From: Hymenobacter duratus
Lineage (GTDB): Bacteria > Bacteroidota > Bacteroidia > Cytophagales > Hymenobacteraceae
Direction of reading: 5' to 3'
Length of the DNA stretch: 64,000 nucleotides
Assembly: GCF_014698995.1 (NCBI RefSeq)
Contig: NZ_JACWZZ010000004.1
Coordinates: 372,001-436,000 of the forward strand
In this document: positions 21,427 through 29,376 of the stretch, piece by piece
Layout of the letters: every line of letters starts with the position of its first letter
Numbering within the stretch: position 1 is the stretch's first letter
Made by a program: the position numbers and the translations under genes
The notes under the pieces: model-generated
The model's input: only the letters and a program-made list of their open reading frames with translations
Database searches by the model: none
What the model was told of the DNA's origin: nothing

Positions 21427-21434
21427 TATTTTTG
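21427..21434 (+). promoter_or_regulatory. candidate -7 box (TATTTTTG) for dapA
   Basis: Matches the Bacteroidota -7 consensus TAnnTTTG, 77 bases before the dapA start. No clear -33 TTG element was found at the usual spacing. Confidence 0.35.
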
Positions 21435-21510
21435 TCGAATTAGTCTGCTGGGGCAGCCGTGAACCGGCGCACTGGCGTTCCATCTTACAAAGCAACAGCT
21501 AATTCCCCGC

Positions 21511-22380
21511 ATGGACAAACTCCGTGGCACCGGCGTCGCCCTCGTTACGCCCTTCACGCCTGCCCCCGACCACGCCGTAGACTACGCCGCCCTGCGCCGC
21601 CTCCTCGATTTTGTCATTGAAGGTGGGGTGGAATACCTCGTCATCAACGGCACCACGGCCGAGTCGCCGACCATTACGACGGCGGAAAAAGCCGAGATTC
21701 TGCGCGTCGTGAAGGAACATGTAGCCGGCCGCGTGCCACTCGTGTACGGCATCGGGGGCAACGACACGGCCGGCACCGAAGCTACCATCCACAGCACCGA
21801 CCTGAGCGGCGTAACGGCTATTCTGTCGGCCAGCCCCTACTACAACAAACCCAGCCAGCGCGGCATCATTGCGCACTACGAGCGGCTGGCTGATGCCTCG
21901 CCCCTACCAATTATTCTGTACAACGTGCCGGGCCGTACTGCTTCCAATCTCACGGCCGCTACCACACTGCATCTGGCGCAGCACCCCAACATCATCGGTA
22001 TCAAGGAAGCCAGCGGCAACCTAGAGCAGTGCCAGCAGATAGCCGCCGCCAAGCCCGCCGACTTCCTGCTCATCTCCGGCGACGACATGATGACGACTTC
22101 GCTCGTGAGCTTCGGGGCCGTAGGCGTTATTTCGGTGCTGGCCAATGTCTTCCCCCGCCCCTTCTCCGACATGGTGCGCCACGCGCTGGCCGGCAAGTTT
22201 CAGGAGGCGTCCAAGCTGCTTTTCAGCTTCGTAGACCTGAACCCGCTGATGTATGAGGAAAGCAACCCCGTGGGCGTAAAAGCAGCACTGGAAGCCCTGG
22301 GCGTATGTTCCGGCGAAGTGCGCCTGCCGCTGCTGGTCGCCTCAGAAGGCCTAATGGATCGGGTGAAGAAGCTGCTGTAG
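21511..22380 (+). CDS. dapA: 4-hydroxy-tetrahydrodipicolinate synthase
   Basis: Condenses pyruvate with aspartate semialdehyde in the lysine and diaminopimelate pathway. 289 residues, normal length. The Schiff-base lysine is Lys165 in IIGIKEASG, the catalytic tyrosine Tyr137 in YNVPGRT, and Arg142 binds the second substrate. The usual GTTGES loop reads GTTAES (47-52), an alanine where glycine is normal; Thr48 and Thr49 are kept. The gene appears to be on its own, with the large hairpin at 22399-22499 at its 3' end. Other aldolases of the NAL/DapA superfamily are possible but less likely given the conserved YNVPGRT. Confidence 0.9.
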   Translation: MDKLRGTGVALVTPFTPAPDHAVDYAALRRLLDFVIEGGVEYLVINGTTAESPTITTAEKAEILRVVKEHVAGRVPLVYGIGGNDTAGTEATIHSTDLSGVTAILSASPYYNKPSQRGIIAHYERLADASPLPIILYNVPGRTASNLTAATTLHLAQHPNIIGIKEASGNLEQCQQIAAAKPADFLLISGDDMMTTSLVSFGAVGVISVLANVFPRPFSDMVRHALAGKFQEASKLLFSFVDLNPLMYEESNPVGVKAALEALGVCSGEVRLPLLVASEGLMDRVKKLL

Positions 22381-22398
22381 CAGCAATTTTATCTCGCT

Positions 22399-22502
22399 AA
22401 AAGCCTGTCATCCTGAGCGGAGCGAAGGACCTTATCACACCAGAACGATTATGTTCAACGTGATAAGGCCCTTCGCTCCGCTCAGGATGACAGGCTTTTT
22501 TA
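22399..22502. repeat. GTCAT-type intergenic hairpin, copy R1
   Basis: Two 40-base arms (22399-22438 and 22460-22499) match at 39 positions as an inverted repeat around 21 bases. Inside the arms is GTCATCCTGAGCGGAGCGAA. The outer end runs into six T, so the element can also terminate dapA on one strand and the LutA-like gene on the other. It is one of four related hairpins (see 23267, 45875, 55114). Confidence 0.85.
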
Positions 22503-22512
22503 CGGTTGATTC

Positions 22513-23247
22513 TCACCACCCACTGGCCAGCACATCGGCGACGTGCAGGGTCTTGATGGGCTTTTTCTCGCGTCGGATATAGGCGTCGAGGTGCATCAGG
22601 CAGCTAGTATCGGTGCTGATGATGTAGTTGGCGCCGGTGGCCAGGGCGTGTTCCACTTTCTGCTCAGCCATAGCCACAGATATGGCTTCGAACTTCACGG
22701 CGAATGTGCCGCCAAAGCCGCAGCAGGTTTCGTTTTCAGCCATTTCCAGGCGTTCCAGGCCCGGCACAGCGTCGAGCAGGCGGCGCGGAGCTTCCTTGAT
22801 GCCGCACTCCCGCAACGCCGAGCAGGAGTCGTGGTAGGTGTAAGTGCCCGAGAGGCGGGCCTGCGGGATGGATTTCACGCCCAGCACATCCACCAGAAAT
22901 TCAGTCATTTCGAAGATGCGGCGTTGGGTGCCGTGGTAGCGGCCCTGCTCCGGGCTGCCATCGAACAGCTCGGCGTAGGAGTTGCGCACCATACCCACGC
23001 ACGATGCTGAGGGGCTGACGATGTAGCGGCTCGGCTCGTTAGGAAAGTCGTCCAGGAATTTGCAGGCCACTTCGCGGCTTTCGGCCTTGTAGCCGGCATT
23101 ATAGGCTGGCTGCCCGCAGCAGGTCTGTTTGTTGTTGTAGTGCACCTCGCAGCCTACCGCTTCCAGCACCTTCACCATGTTCATGGCGGTGTTTGGAAAA
23201 AGTTGATCTACGAAACAGGGAATGAATATATCGACAGCAGTAGGCAT
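22513..23247 (-). CDS. LutA-like (Fe-S)-binding protein with two CCG domains
   Basis: 244-residue cytoplasmic protein with two cysteine-rich CCG modules: KQTCCGQPAYNAG (about 40-52) and NETCCGFGGTF (about 176-186), each with an upstream cysteine (Cys11 region; CSALREC). This is the architecture of LutA/YkgE, the subunit of the lactate-oxidising LutABC complex, and resembles the C-terminal part of heterodisulfide reductase and glycolate oxidase subunit F. LutB and LutC are not adjacent here, so partner proteins would be encoded elsewhere. The gene is bracketed by hairpins R1 and R2. Family is firm; the lactate role is inference. Confidence 0.85.
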   Translation of the reverse strand: MPTAVDIFIPCFVDQLFPNTAMNMVKVLEAVGCEVHYNNKQTCCGQPAYNAGYKAESREVACKFLDDFPNEPSRYIVSPSASCVGMVRNSYAELFDGSPEQGRYHGTQRRIFEMTEFLVDVLGVKSIPQARLSGTYTYHDSCSALRECGIKEAPRRLLDAVPGLERLEMAENETCCGFGGTFAVKFEAISVAMAEQKVEHALATGANYIISTDTSCLMHLDAYIRREKKPIKTLHVADVLASGW

Positions 23248-23266
23248 GGTATGTGGCGGAAAATGG

Positions 23267-23356
23267 CTGTCATGCTGCGCGGAAGACCTTCTCAGGTCTG
23301 GACGAAACGTCTGACAGATATGTAGTCGTGAGAAGCTCCTTCGCGCAGCATAACAG
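23267..23356. repeat. GTCAT-type intergenic hairpin, copy R2
   Basis: Arms 23267-23294 and 23329-23356 pair at 24 of 28 positions. The left arm contains GTCATGCTGCGCGG. It lies 20 bases upstream of the LutA-like start codon and 24 bases after the HMG-CoA lyase stop. More decayed than the other three copies. Confidence 0.7.
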
Positions 23357-23380
23357 GGGACTCAGGATGGCAAAGTACAG

Positions 23381-24232
23381 CTAATGCCCCGCAAATATCT
23401 GCTGATTCAGCCGCATGGCTTCTGCCAGCGCCTCCGGATTCAGGTGCAGGTCCTCCCCTGCTTCGGCAGCAAACGAAATCAGGTGCTCAGTGGGCATGTT
23501 ACCCGTGAGCTGGTCGGCGGCCATGGGGCAGCCGCCGTAGCCGCCCAGCGCTCCATCGAAGCGGCGGCAGCCAGCCTGGTAAGCAGCCTGCACTTTCTCG
23601 CGCCAGCTGGTGGGTGTGGTATGCAGATGCGCGCCAAACTCAATATGGGGGAAAGCAGCCGTCAACTCGCGGAAAGGCGGTGCAATGGTGGCAGGTGTAG
23701 AAGCTCCGATGGTATCGGACAAGGCCACGATGCCTACCTCCAGCTCGTCGAGCTGCTGCGTGAATTCGCCCAGAATGTCTGGGTTCCAGGGGTCGTTGTA
23801 GGGGTTTCCGAAGCCCATGCTCAGGTACACGACTTGTTGCTGGCCGGTGCGGGCGCACAACTCCTGAATGCGCGTCACATCAATCAGCGCCTCGGCAATG
23901 GTCTTGTTGGTGTTGCGCAACTGAAACGTTTCGGACACGGACAGCGGGAAGCCGATATAGCGAATCTGGGGGTGCGTGGCGGCAGTTTCGGCGCCGCGAA
24001 GGTTGGCCACAATGGCCAGTAGCCGCGTACTTGACTGCGCCAAGTTCAGACCGTCCAGCACTTCGGCTGTATCCGCGAGTTGCGGAATGGCCTTCGCCGA
24101 AACGAACGAGCCAAAATCCAACGTATCAAATCCTACCCGCAGCAGCGTGTTTAGGTAGGCTATTTTCTGGGTAGTAGGGATGAGCGTGGGCCAGCCCTGC
24201 ATGGCGTCGCGGGGGCAGTCGATGAGTTTCAT
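23381..24232 (-). CDS. mvaB: hydroxymethylglutaryl-CoA lyase
   Basis: Cleaves HMG-CoA to acetyl-CoA and acetoacetate, the last step of leucine breakdown. 283 residues with a TIM-barrel pattern: the opening DCPRDAMQ with the catalytic arginine Arg8 (family consensus xGPRDGxQ), the metal-binding HLHTT block near residue 205, and GGCP followed by GNMPTEHL, the signature of HMG-CoA lyase rather than isopropylmalate or homocitrate synthase. The leucine-pathway carboxylase genes are not in the window. A TACCTTTG box lies 25 bases upstream. Confidence 0.9.
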   Translation of the reverse strand: MKLIDCPRDAMQGWPTLIPTTQKIAYLNTLLRVGFDTLDFGSFVSAKAIPQLADTAEVLDGLNLAQSSTRLLAIVANLRGAETAATHPQIRYIGFPLSVSETFQLRNTNKTIAEALIDVTRIQELCARTGQQQVVYLSMGFGNPYNDPWNPDILGEFTQQLDELEVGIVALSDTIGASTPATIAPPFRELTAAFPHIEFGAHLHTTPTSWREKVQAAYQAGCRRFDGALGGYGGCPMAADQLTGNMPTEHLISFAAEAGEDLHLNPEALAEAMRLNQQIFAGH

Positions 24233-24256
24233 GGGCAGCTAGCTGAGTGGGAGGCG

Positions 24257-24264
24257 CAAAGGTA
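24257..24264 (-). promoter_or_regulatory. candidate -7 box (TACCTTTG) for HMG-CoA lyase
   Basis: Reverse-strand match to TAnnTTTG ending 25 bases before the start codon at 24232. No -33 TTG at the usual distance. Confidence 0.45.
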
Positions 24265-24302
24265 GAATCCTGCACGACAACTGCCCGGTTGCCACTGGCC
24301 TG

Positions 24303-25280
24303 TCAGGGCTGCAAGACCCCGTACCGGCCGCCTTTGACGTCCAGCACAAGCATGCGGCCCACAAAGGGCTCATTGCCCAGCATCCCGGCCATGCCTGAAA
24401 AGCGCATCAGCGTCTGTTGCATCAGGTTCATACCTTCAATGTACGTGACGGTGCGCAGAGGAACCTCAGTGGCCCCAAAGCGGAGCTGCGCGGCAGTCGG
24501 GGCTTTGTGCACGAGTAGTTTTTTGCCCCAGGAGTTAGCGACGGTAGTACGGGCCGGGGCGCCCGGCGTAGCCATCTGCTTCCAGGTATCCTGGCTAGTT
24601 ATAAGGGCATTGCCGCTAGAGCCGGAGTCAAACAGAAGCTGCTGGGTCTTGCCTTGCAACCCGGCGTCGAGTAGTAAGCGGCGGTTGGTGAAGGCCAGCG
24701 GCGCAAACTCCGTGCGACGAGCCAGACTGTCGGGCACCTGCGCGGCAAGCGTAAACTGGTTCCGGGAGTAGTCAAGCACCAGCACGCGCCCGTCGAGCAC
24801 ATCCGTCCCGAGCGTACCGATAATATACGGCTCCAGGCTGTCGGCGGGCAGTTCGGGGCGGCCTTGGGCCAGTACCGTGGTACGGCGCATGGCTACCTGG
24901 GCGCCACCTAGGCTGAAGTGGAAGTTGCGCACAGTATCATGGGAGGCTTGCAGTGCAGTAGACAGCGCCGGGTAGTGGGTGCGGAGCACTTCTAGCTGGT
25001 GAGCATAGAGTACTGTGTAGGGCACGCCGGTATCAAACTGCAGGTAGAAGGTGCGCGCGCAATTAGGTAGCCTGACAGGCACCAGCAGCGCGGTGTGCTG
25101 CACGGCGGGCTTCGCCGTAGTATCAGCAGTCCAGTGCAGGAGGCCGGTGGCGGGCAGCCCGGCAATAGTGAGCTGGTTGGCGGGTGGCGCGAACTTTTGC
25201 TTCATGTAGAAGTAGCCACCTATGCCGCTCAGCACGAGCAGCACCACAACCGACAGCAGGATTTTGAAGAGAGTTTTCAT
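24303..25280 (-). CDS. membrane-anchored two-lobed aspartic protease-like protein
   Basis: 325 residues, with an N-terminal membrane anchor (about 4-26) and the rest outside the inner membrane. Two aspartic-protease motifs are present: FDTG with Asp83 and FDSG with Asp218. Each is followed at its lobe's end by a similar block: LGTDVLDGRVLVLDYSRN (157-174) and LGNEPFVGRMLVLDVKGG near the C-terminus. This looks like a tandem duplication of a retropepsin-like domain in one chain, as in pepsins, instead of one lobe that dimerises. Substrate unknown. The ATG at 25280 starts the anchor. If either aspartate is inactive, it would be a pseudoprotease. Confidence 0.78.
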   Translation of the reverse strand: MKTLFKILLSVVVLLVLSGIGGYFYMKQKFAPPANQLTIAGLPATGLLHWTADTTAKPAVQHTALLVPVRLPNCARTFYLQFDTGVPYTVLYAHQLEVLRTHYPALSTALQASHDTVRNFHFSLGGAQVAMRRTTVLAQGRPELPADSLEPYIIGTLGTDVLDGRVLVLDYSRNQFTLAAQVPDSLARRTEFAPLAFTNRRLLLDAGLQGKTQQLLFDSGSSGNALITSQDTWKQMATPGAPARTTVANSWGKKLLVHKAPTAAQLRFGATEVPLRTVTYIEGMNLMQQTLMRFSGMAGMLGNEPFVGRMLVLDVKGGRYGVLQP

Positions 25281-25310
25281 GAGGCTGAAAAGCGGGTTAG
25301 AATACGGTAG

Positions 25311-25318
25311 CAAACCTA
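25311..25318 (-). promoter_or_regulatory. candidate -7 box (TAGGTTTG) for the aspartic protease gene
   Basis: Reverse-strand match to TAnnTTTG, 31 bases before the start codon at 25280. No -33 element seen. Confidence 0.4.
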
Positions 25319-25403
25319 CCCGCTCCTCTCGCTCAGCCGTGCGTCATTTCCCCGACATTCACCCGCCACTTATCACATACAGCTATTTATCAACGCATTG
25401 CCA

Positions 25404-26111
25404 CTACAACCGAACTGGATAAACTGCTAGATTTCCCCGCCGCAGCTGCCAGCCATAGTACCCAATTGTGGCTACATTCAGCAGATAGGTGAGCAGTAGT
25501 ATCCAGAGAAACCCACCCTTGAGCGGTGCCCGCTGGTACTGCGCGGCTATTATCTGGCCCACGGCCAGCAGCACGTAGGCAAAGAAGCAGCCTACCTGCC
25601 ACAGAATCTGAAAGCCCAGTACGCGGCGGCCCACTTCTGCTACATGCGCAATACTGTGTCGGCGCGCGCGCCACAGCAGGAACGGTACAACCAGATTCAG
25701 GAGCGGCAGCACCAGAAAACTGAGGGCACTCAGGTTGAGCAGTTGTAGAAAGTCCGGGTCGGAGCGCAGAGCTGGCTCAACGGGCCTGGTCACCAGTGTT
25801 GGGGTGGGTGGCGGCGCTGGTGCCAGCCCTTGCTCAAGTGAGGCCGGCAACACCTGGGGCGCTACTACTATCTCGCTGAATGGCACTGCGGCCACAGAAG
25901 CCACAGCTACTGGCACTTGCTCGGCCTGTAATTCCTGCAGTGGCACTTGTAGCGCCGAGGCTAGGGCCAGCAGCGTGTGGCCCCGTGGTACGGTGTCGCC
26001 CTGTTCTACCCGCTGAATAGTGCGCAGACTTATGCCGGCTTGCTCCGCCAGCACCTCCTGTGAAAGACCTTTACTTTTCCGGATAGCAACAACACGAGCA
26101 GCAGAAAACAT
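25404..26111 (-). CDS. XRE-type helix-turn-helix regulator fused to a DUF4870-like membrane domain
   Basis: 235 residues. Residues 5-60 form an XRE helix-turn-helix (RKSKGLSQEVLAEQAGISLRTIQRVEQG). A proline/valine-rich linker (about 65-115) follows, then four predicted membrane helices (about 130-225) of the DUF4870 kind. This is a membrane-tethered DNA-binding protein: the DNA-binding head is cytoplasmic and the membrane part may sense an unknown signal. The gene is divergent from the M23 lipoprotein gene, so that promoter region (26112-26263) is a possible target. Architecture is clear; the regulated gene is inference. Confidence 0.85.
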   Translation of the reverse strand: MFSAARVVAIRKSKGLSQEVLAEQAGISLRTIQRVEQGDTVPRGHTLLALASALQVPLQELQAEQVPVAVASVAAVPFSEIVVAPQVLPASLEQGLAPAPPPTPTLVTRPVEPALRSDPDFLQLLNLSALSFLVLPLLNLVVPFLLWRARRHSIAHVAEVGRRVLGFQILWQVGCFFAYVLLAVGQIIAAQYQRAPLKGGFLWILLLTYLLNVATIGYYGWQLRRGNLAVYPVRL

Positions 26112-26263
26112 AGTAGCAAGTAGCAGGGGAATGATGCCACAATAATACTTCTTTCCGCTACCAGAACCTGTGCCATAAGTAAGCGGGTTTTGTCGGGGTA
26201 GATCAGCAGAAGCAGCGAACTACCCTCAGCAATTTGAGGTTTAGAAGGAAATCGATACTTCCT

Positions 26264-27604
26264 ATGCCCTACTCCTTGCGTTCCGCTTTTTATTTATCAT
26301 TTTTTCTGCTTCTCGCTGCCTGTGGCAAACAGCAGACTCTGCAGGGCATCTTTCAGAAATCAACTCCGCATGAGGCGTATGCCCGCAAACTCCGGCAGGC
26401 TGGCCTCGACCAAACCGCCTTGGGCCGCGACTGGCTGGCCGCCGCCGACCGGGCACTGCGCGACTCGCTGGTCGTGACACTGCCTTTTGAGGAAACGGGC
26501 TACTTTGCGGCTGAGAGGGCCATTGCGGCGGCCTTCCGCTACCAGGTGCGGGCCGGCGAAACCGTCCGCATCAGCCTTACTCTTGACAAAGGCGCTGATG
26601 CCCGCGTGTTCTTGGATGCCTTCGAGCTAGACCCGGAGCGCCGTGCTACCCGCCCCCTGGCCTCGGCTGATACCACGGCGCTGGCCTTCAGCTACCTTGC
26701 CGAAGACGACCGGCAGCATCTGTTGCGCGTGCAGCCCGAGCTACTGCGTACCGGCCGGTTCACATTGCGCATTCAGCGGGCACCCAGTCTCAGCTTTCCG
26801 GTGCGCGGCAAGAACGACGTAGCGGTGGGTAGCTTCTGGGGGGTAGACCGCGACGGAGGAGCCCGCCGCCACGAGGGCATCGACATTTTTGCCAAGCGCG
26901 GCACGCCGGCCGTCGCCTCCGCCAATGGCTATATCACCCGCGTAAACGAGACGCCACTTGGCGGACGGGTAGTTTGGCTGATGGATACGGAGCACGGCCA
27001 GCACCTCTACTACGCCCACTTGGACAAACAGCTAGTGCAACCCGGCCAGCAGGTACGCATAGGAGATACGCTGGGGCTGGTAGGCAACACCGGCAATGCC
27101 CGCACCACTCCACCGCACCTGCATTTCGGCGTCTACCGCAGCGGCCGGGGCGCAGTTGATCCTTTCCCGTTTGTGCGTCGTCCTGATACAGCCCCGGCTA
27201 CGCCGCGTACTGCTCCCGAGCGTCTGGGGCAGTGGGTGCGCGTGCAGGATAAGCGGATTGACCTGCGCCGGGGCCCGGTTGCGAAAGAAGCTGCAGTAGC
27301 GTCTGTTGGGCGCAACACTCCTCTGCTGGTGGTAGGCAGCCAAACAAACTGGTACCGTGTGCAGCATCCGGATGGCCGGTTTGGCTACGTGCCGGCTAAA
27401 GCGGTTGTGCCCGCCAGCACTCCTCTGCGCCAGGCAGCCCTAACCGACGTTGCTATTCTCTACACTCTGCCTCAATCCGGGTCTGCTTCGCTCGATTCGT
27501 TGCCCGCCCGCAGTTCGGTGGCGGTTCTAGGTGAGTTTGGTGGCTACCGCTTGGTGCGTAGCGCCACTGGCCGGCTGGGCTGGATAGTGCTGGCTGCTTC
27601 CTAG
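26264..27604 (+). CDS. M23-family peptidase lipoprotein with SH3-like C-terminus
   Basis: 446-residue predicted lipoprotein (LAAC, Cys20). Residues 60-170 form a beta-rich N-terminal domain. The M23/LytM peptidase domain follows with zinc ligands His203 and Asp207 (HEGID) and His287 of HLHFG, plus His252 and His285; all catalytic positions are present, so it should be an active peptidoglycan endopeptidase rather than an EnvC-type activator. The C-terminal third has two SH3-like repeats (LRRGPVAKEAAVASV...WYRVQHPDGRFGYVPA and the closing segment). The frame is open to a TTG at 26234, but the ATG at 26264 begins the lipoprotein signal. Confidence 0.9.
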   Translation: MPYSLRSAFYLSFFLLLAACGKQQTLQGIFQKSTPHEAYARKLRQAGLDQTALGRDWLAAADRALRDSLVVTLPFEETGYFAAERAIAAAFRYQVRAGETVRISLTLDKGADARVFLDAFELDPERRATRPLASADTTALAFSYLAEDDRQHLLRVQPELLRTGRFTLRIQRAPSLSFPVRGKNDVAVGSFWGVDRDGGARRHEGIDIFAKRGTPAVASANGYITRVNETPLGGRVVWLMDTEHGQHLYYAHLDKQLVQPGQQVRIGDTLGLVGNTGNARTTPPHLHFGVYRSGRGAVDPFPFVRRPDTAPATPRTAPERLGQWVRVQDKRIDLRRGPVAKEAAVASVGRNTPLLVVGSQTNWYRVQHPDGRFGYVPAKAVVPASTPLRQAALTDVAILYTLPQSGSASLDSLPARSSVAVLGEFGGYRLVRSATGRLGWIVLAAS

Positions 27605-27745
27605 CCTTACCAAAAAGCGCCGCTTCACCTATTACTCATCTGGCCATCACCACTTTTGACACGGTGATTGGAGTACCGCGCGGCACGGCGTTCCTTGGAT
27701 AGCCAATGCCGCGCTTCCGCAACAACCCCTCCTAACTACGTAAGC

Positions 27746-27778
27746 AAAAAGGCCCGCACGTTTCGTGCGGGCCTTTTT
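27746..27778. terminator. bidirectional terminator
   Basis: Perfect 15-bp arms 27746-27760 and 27764-27778 with a 3-base loop, flanked by five A and five T. It lies between the convergent M23 and lipoprotein genes. Confidence 0.9.
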
Positions 27779-27799
27779 ATTGGAAAACGGTATACCGTC

Positions 27800-28399
27800 C
27801 TACTCGGCTACAATAACTGCTTTCTGCAGTTTCTTGGCATACGCGAGGCGGCGCTCCTTGCCATTGGCTACGTAATCGAAGCCCACGGCTTTGGTGTCGG
27901 CCTTCACTGCCTGCCAAGCCTGCGCATCCACCTCGCTAGGCTGGGTGGCGTTGCGTGGCACAGCAGGCTGCGTGAACCGGTCTTCCCGGAAGAATGAGTT
28001 CATGCCCTGCAGAATGGCAATTTCCTTGTCGCGCACCGTAGCAGCCTGCGGATCGGCCATTTCCCGCTCGTCGAGCAGCGCCGTGGCCGGCATTACTTCT
28101 TTGCGCAGTGTATCGCCGGCGCTGTTCAGAATGATAAGGCGCACCCGCGAGCTGAGGATTTTAGGCCCCTGCAGTTGCAGAATGAAGTTGTCCTTGGTTT
28201 TGGTATTCGAAAAGTAGTGCGTGGCATTTACCGTCCGCAGAATAGTCCGGTCGTTTACACGGCCCCGGGCACCCTCTGGCGTAGGAGTAAATGGACGGTC
28301 AGGATTCCGGGAATTTCCCATTTCCTTTTCCGTATTAAGACACGAAGTAGTCTGGAACAGCAGCCCCGAACAGGCGGCGGCCAGGAGTATTTTTTTCAT
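27800..28399 (-). CDS. unknown lipoprotein
   Basis: 199 residues from the ATG at 28399, which begins a lipoprotein signal peptide ending TTSC with Cys20. The mature part starts with a polar linker, then a beta-rich segment (FSNTKTKDNFILQLQGPKILSSRVRLIILNSAGDTL) and a charged alpha-helical C-terminal half. No family recognised. It stands alone, convergent with the M23 lipoprotein. Confidence 0.78.
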   Translation of the reverse strand: MKKILLAAACSGLLFQTTSCLNTEKEMGNSRNPDRPFTPTPEGARGRVNDRTILRTVNATHYFSNTKTKDNFILQLQGPKILSSRVRLIILNSAGDTLRKEVMPATALLDEREMADPQAATVRDKEIAILQGMNSFFREDRFTQPAVPRNATQPSEVDAQAWQAVKADTKAVGFDYVANGKERRLAYAKKLQKAVIVAE

Positions 28400-28653
28400 T
28401 TGGTGGTGAGCAACCATTGTCAAGTCAGATCGGCTAACTACAAAACCTCCCGACAGTGGAGAGGAACATAAAGCCGCAACAGCTAATTTTATTCAAAGCT
28501 ACGGCTCTCCCTGCATCTACCAAAAAAATAGCACAGGGTTGGGGTTCTTTACTTTTTTCTTTTCTGATAAGGGGCCCAACGTGTGGTAAGGCAGTAAATA
28601 TCTCCGCCGGACTGCCGCGCTTAAAAGCTGGCCGACGCTGCGTGGTAGGCATA

Positions 28654-29376
28654 TTACAGCCAGCCCAGCTCCACTCCCACGGTCCAGCGGGGCAGCTCAG
28701 GAAAAAGCGAGCCGGCATCAGAAGTAAAGGTATCGGAGAGGCGGTAGCGGGCTACGGCGGCATACCGGCTGGAACCCAGCCGCGCCCCCACTCCATAGGA
28801 CCAGCGCCGCAGATAAGGCAGGCCGTTTTCGGTCTGCTGCACCTTTTTGGGGCCCGTGCCGGGCCGGTCTTCGAAGCGGTGCGCGGTGCTCAGGGCCCAA
28901 CCGCCCCAGCCCGTCAGGTCGAGGTAGCGGCCTATGGCGTCGCCGCGTTGGCCCGCATTCAGGCGCACGAAGCCCTCCACCTGCACCTGCGACATAGCCA
29001 GCGACTCGCGGTAGTGCAGGTCTGCAGTAGGCAGGAGTTTGCCAGAAGTTTGCGCTAGGTCGTAGGTCAGGCGCACAAAGCGCAGGTCGAAGCCAATGCT
29101 CAGCGGCTCACTCAGGCGAAACTTGTTGCGGACCCCTACCATAAACTCGGCCGAGCTGCCATAGCGCAGTTTGGCACCGTTTCCCGCCGACCTGCCTACC
29201 ACCGGCATGTAGCCCAGATAGAGGTGGTTGAAGAAGGCCCGGTTGGGCCCGAACTGCTCGTACACAGTGTCTTCAGCCGTCGTAGACTGCAGCAGTACGC
29301 GCTGGGCCTGTCCTTTGGCCGCTGCCAGCAGGCTGAGCCCCAACACAACGATGAGTGTACTCTTAGAGAGCTTCAT
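28654..29376 (-). CDS. predicted outer-membrane beta-barrel protein
   Basis: 240 residues with a signal peptide (about 1-25, ending GQAQ) and alternating hydrophobic strands with aromatic girdles through the mature part (for example NHLYLGYMPVVGR, LSIGFDLRFVRLTYDL, YAAVARYRLSDTF), ending in VGVELGWL. The C-terminal strand pattern suggests BAM-assembled porin-like insertion. No family name can be given. The start codon overlaps the stop of the S8 peptidase gene by 4 bases (29373-29376), so the two are one operon and translationally coupled. Confidence 0.8.
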   Translation of the reverse strand: MKLSKSTLIVVLGLSLLAAAKGQAQRVLLQSTTAEDTVYEQFGPNRAFFNHLYLGYMPVVGRSAGNGAKLRYGSSAEFMVGVRNKFRLSEPLSIGFDLRFVRLTYDLAQTSGKLLPTADLHYRESLAMSQVQVEGFVRLNAGQRGDAIGRYLDLTGWGGWALSTAHRFEDRPGTGPKKVQQTENGLPYLRRWSYGVGARLGSSRYAAVARYRLSDTFTSDAGSLFPELPRWTVGVELGWL

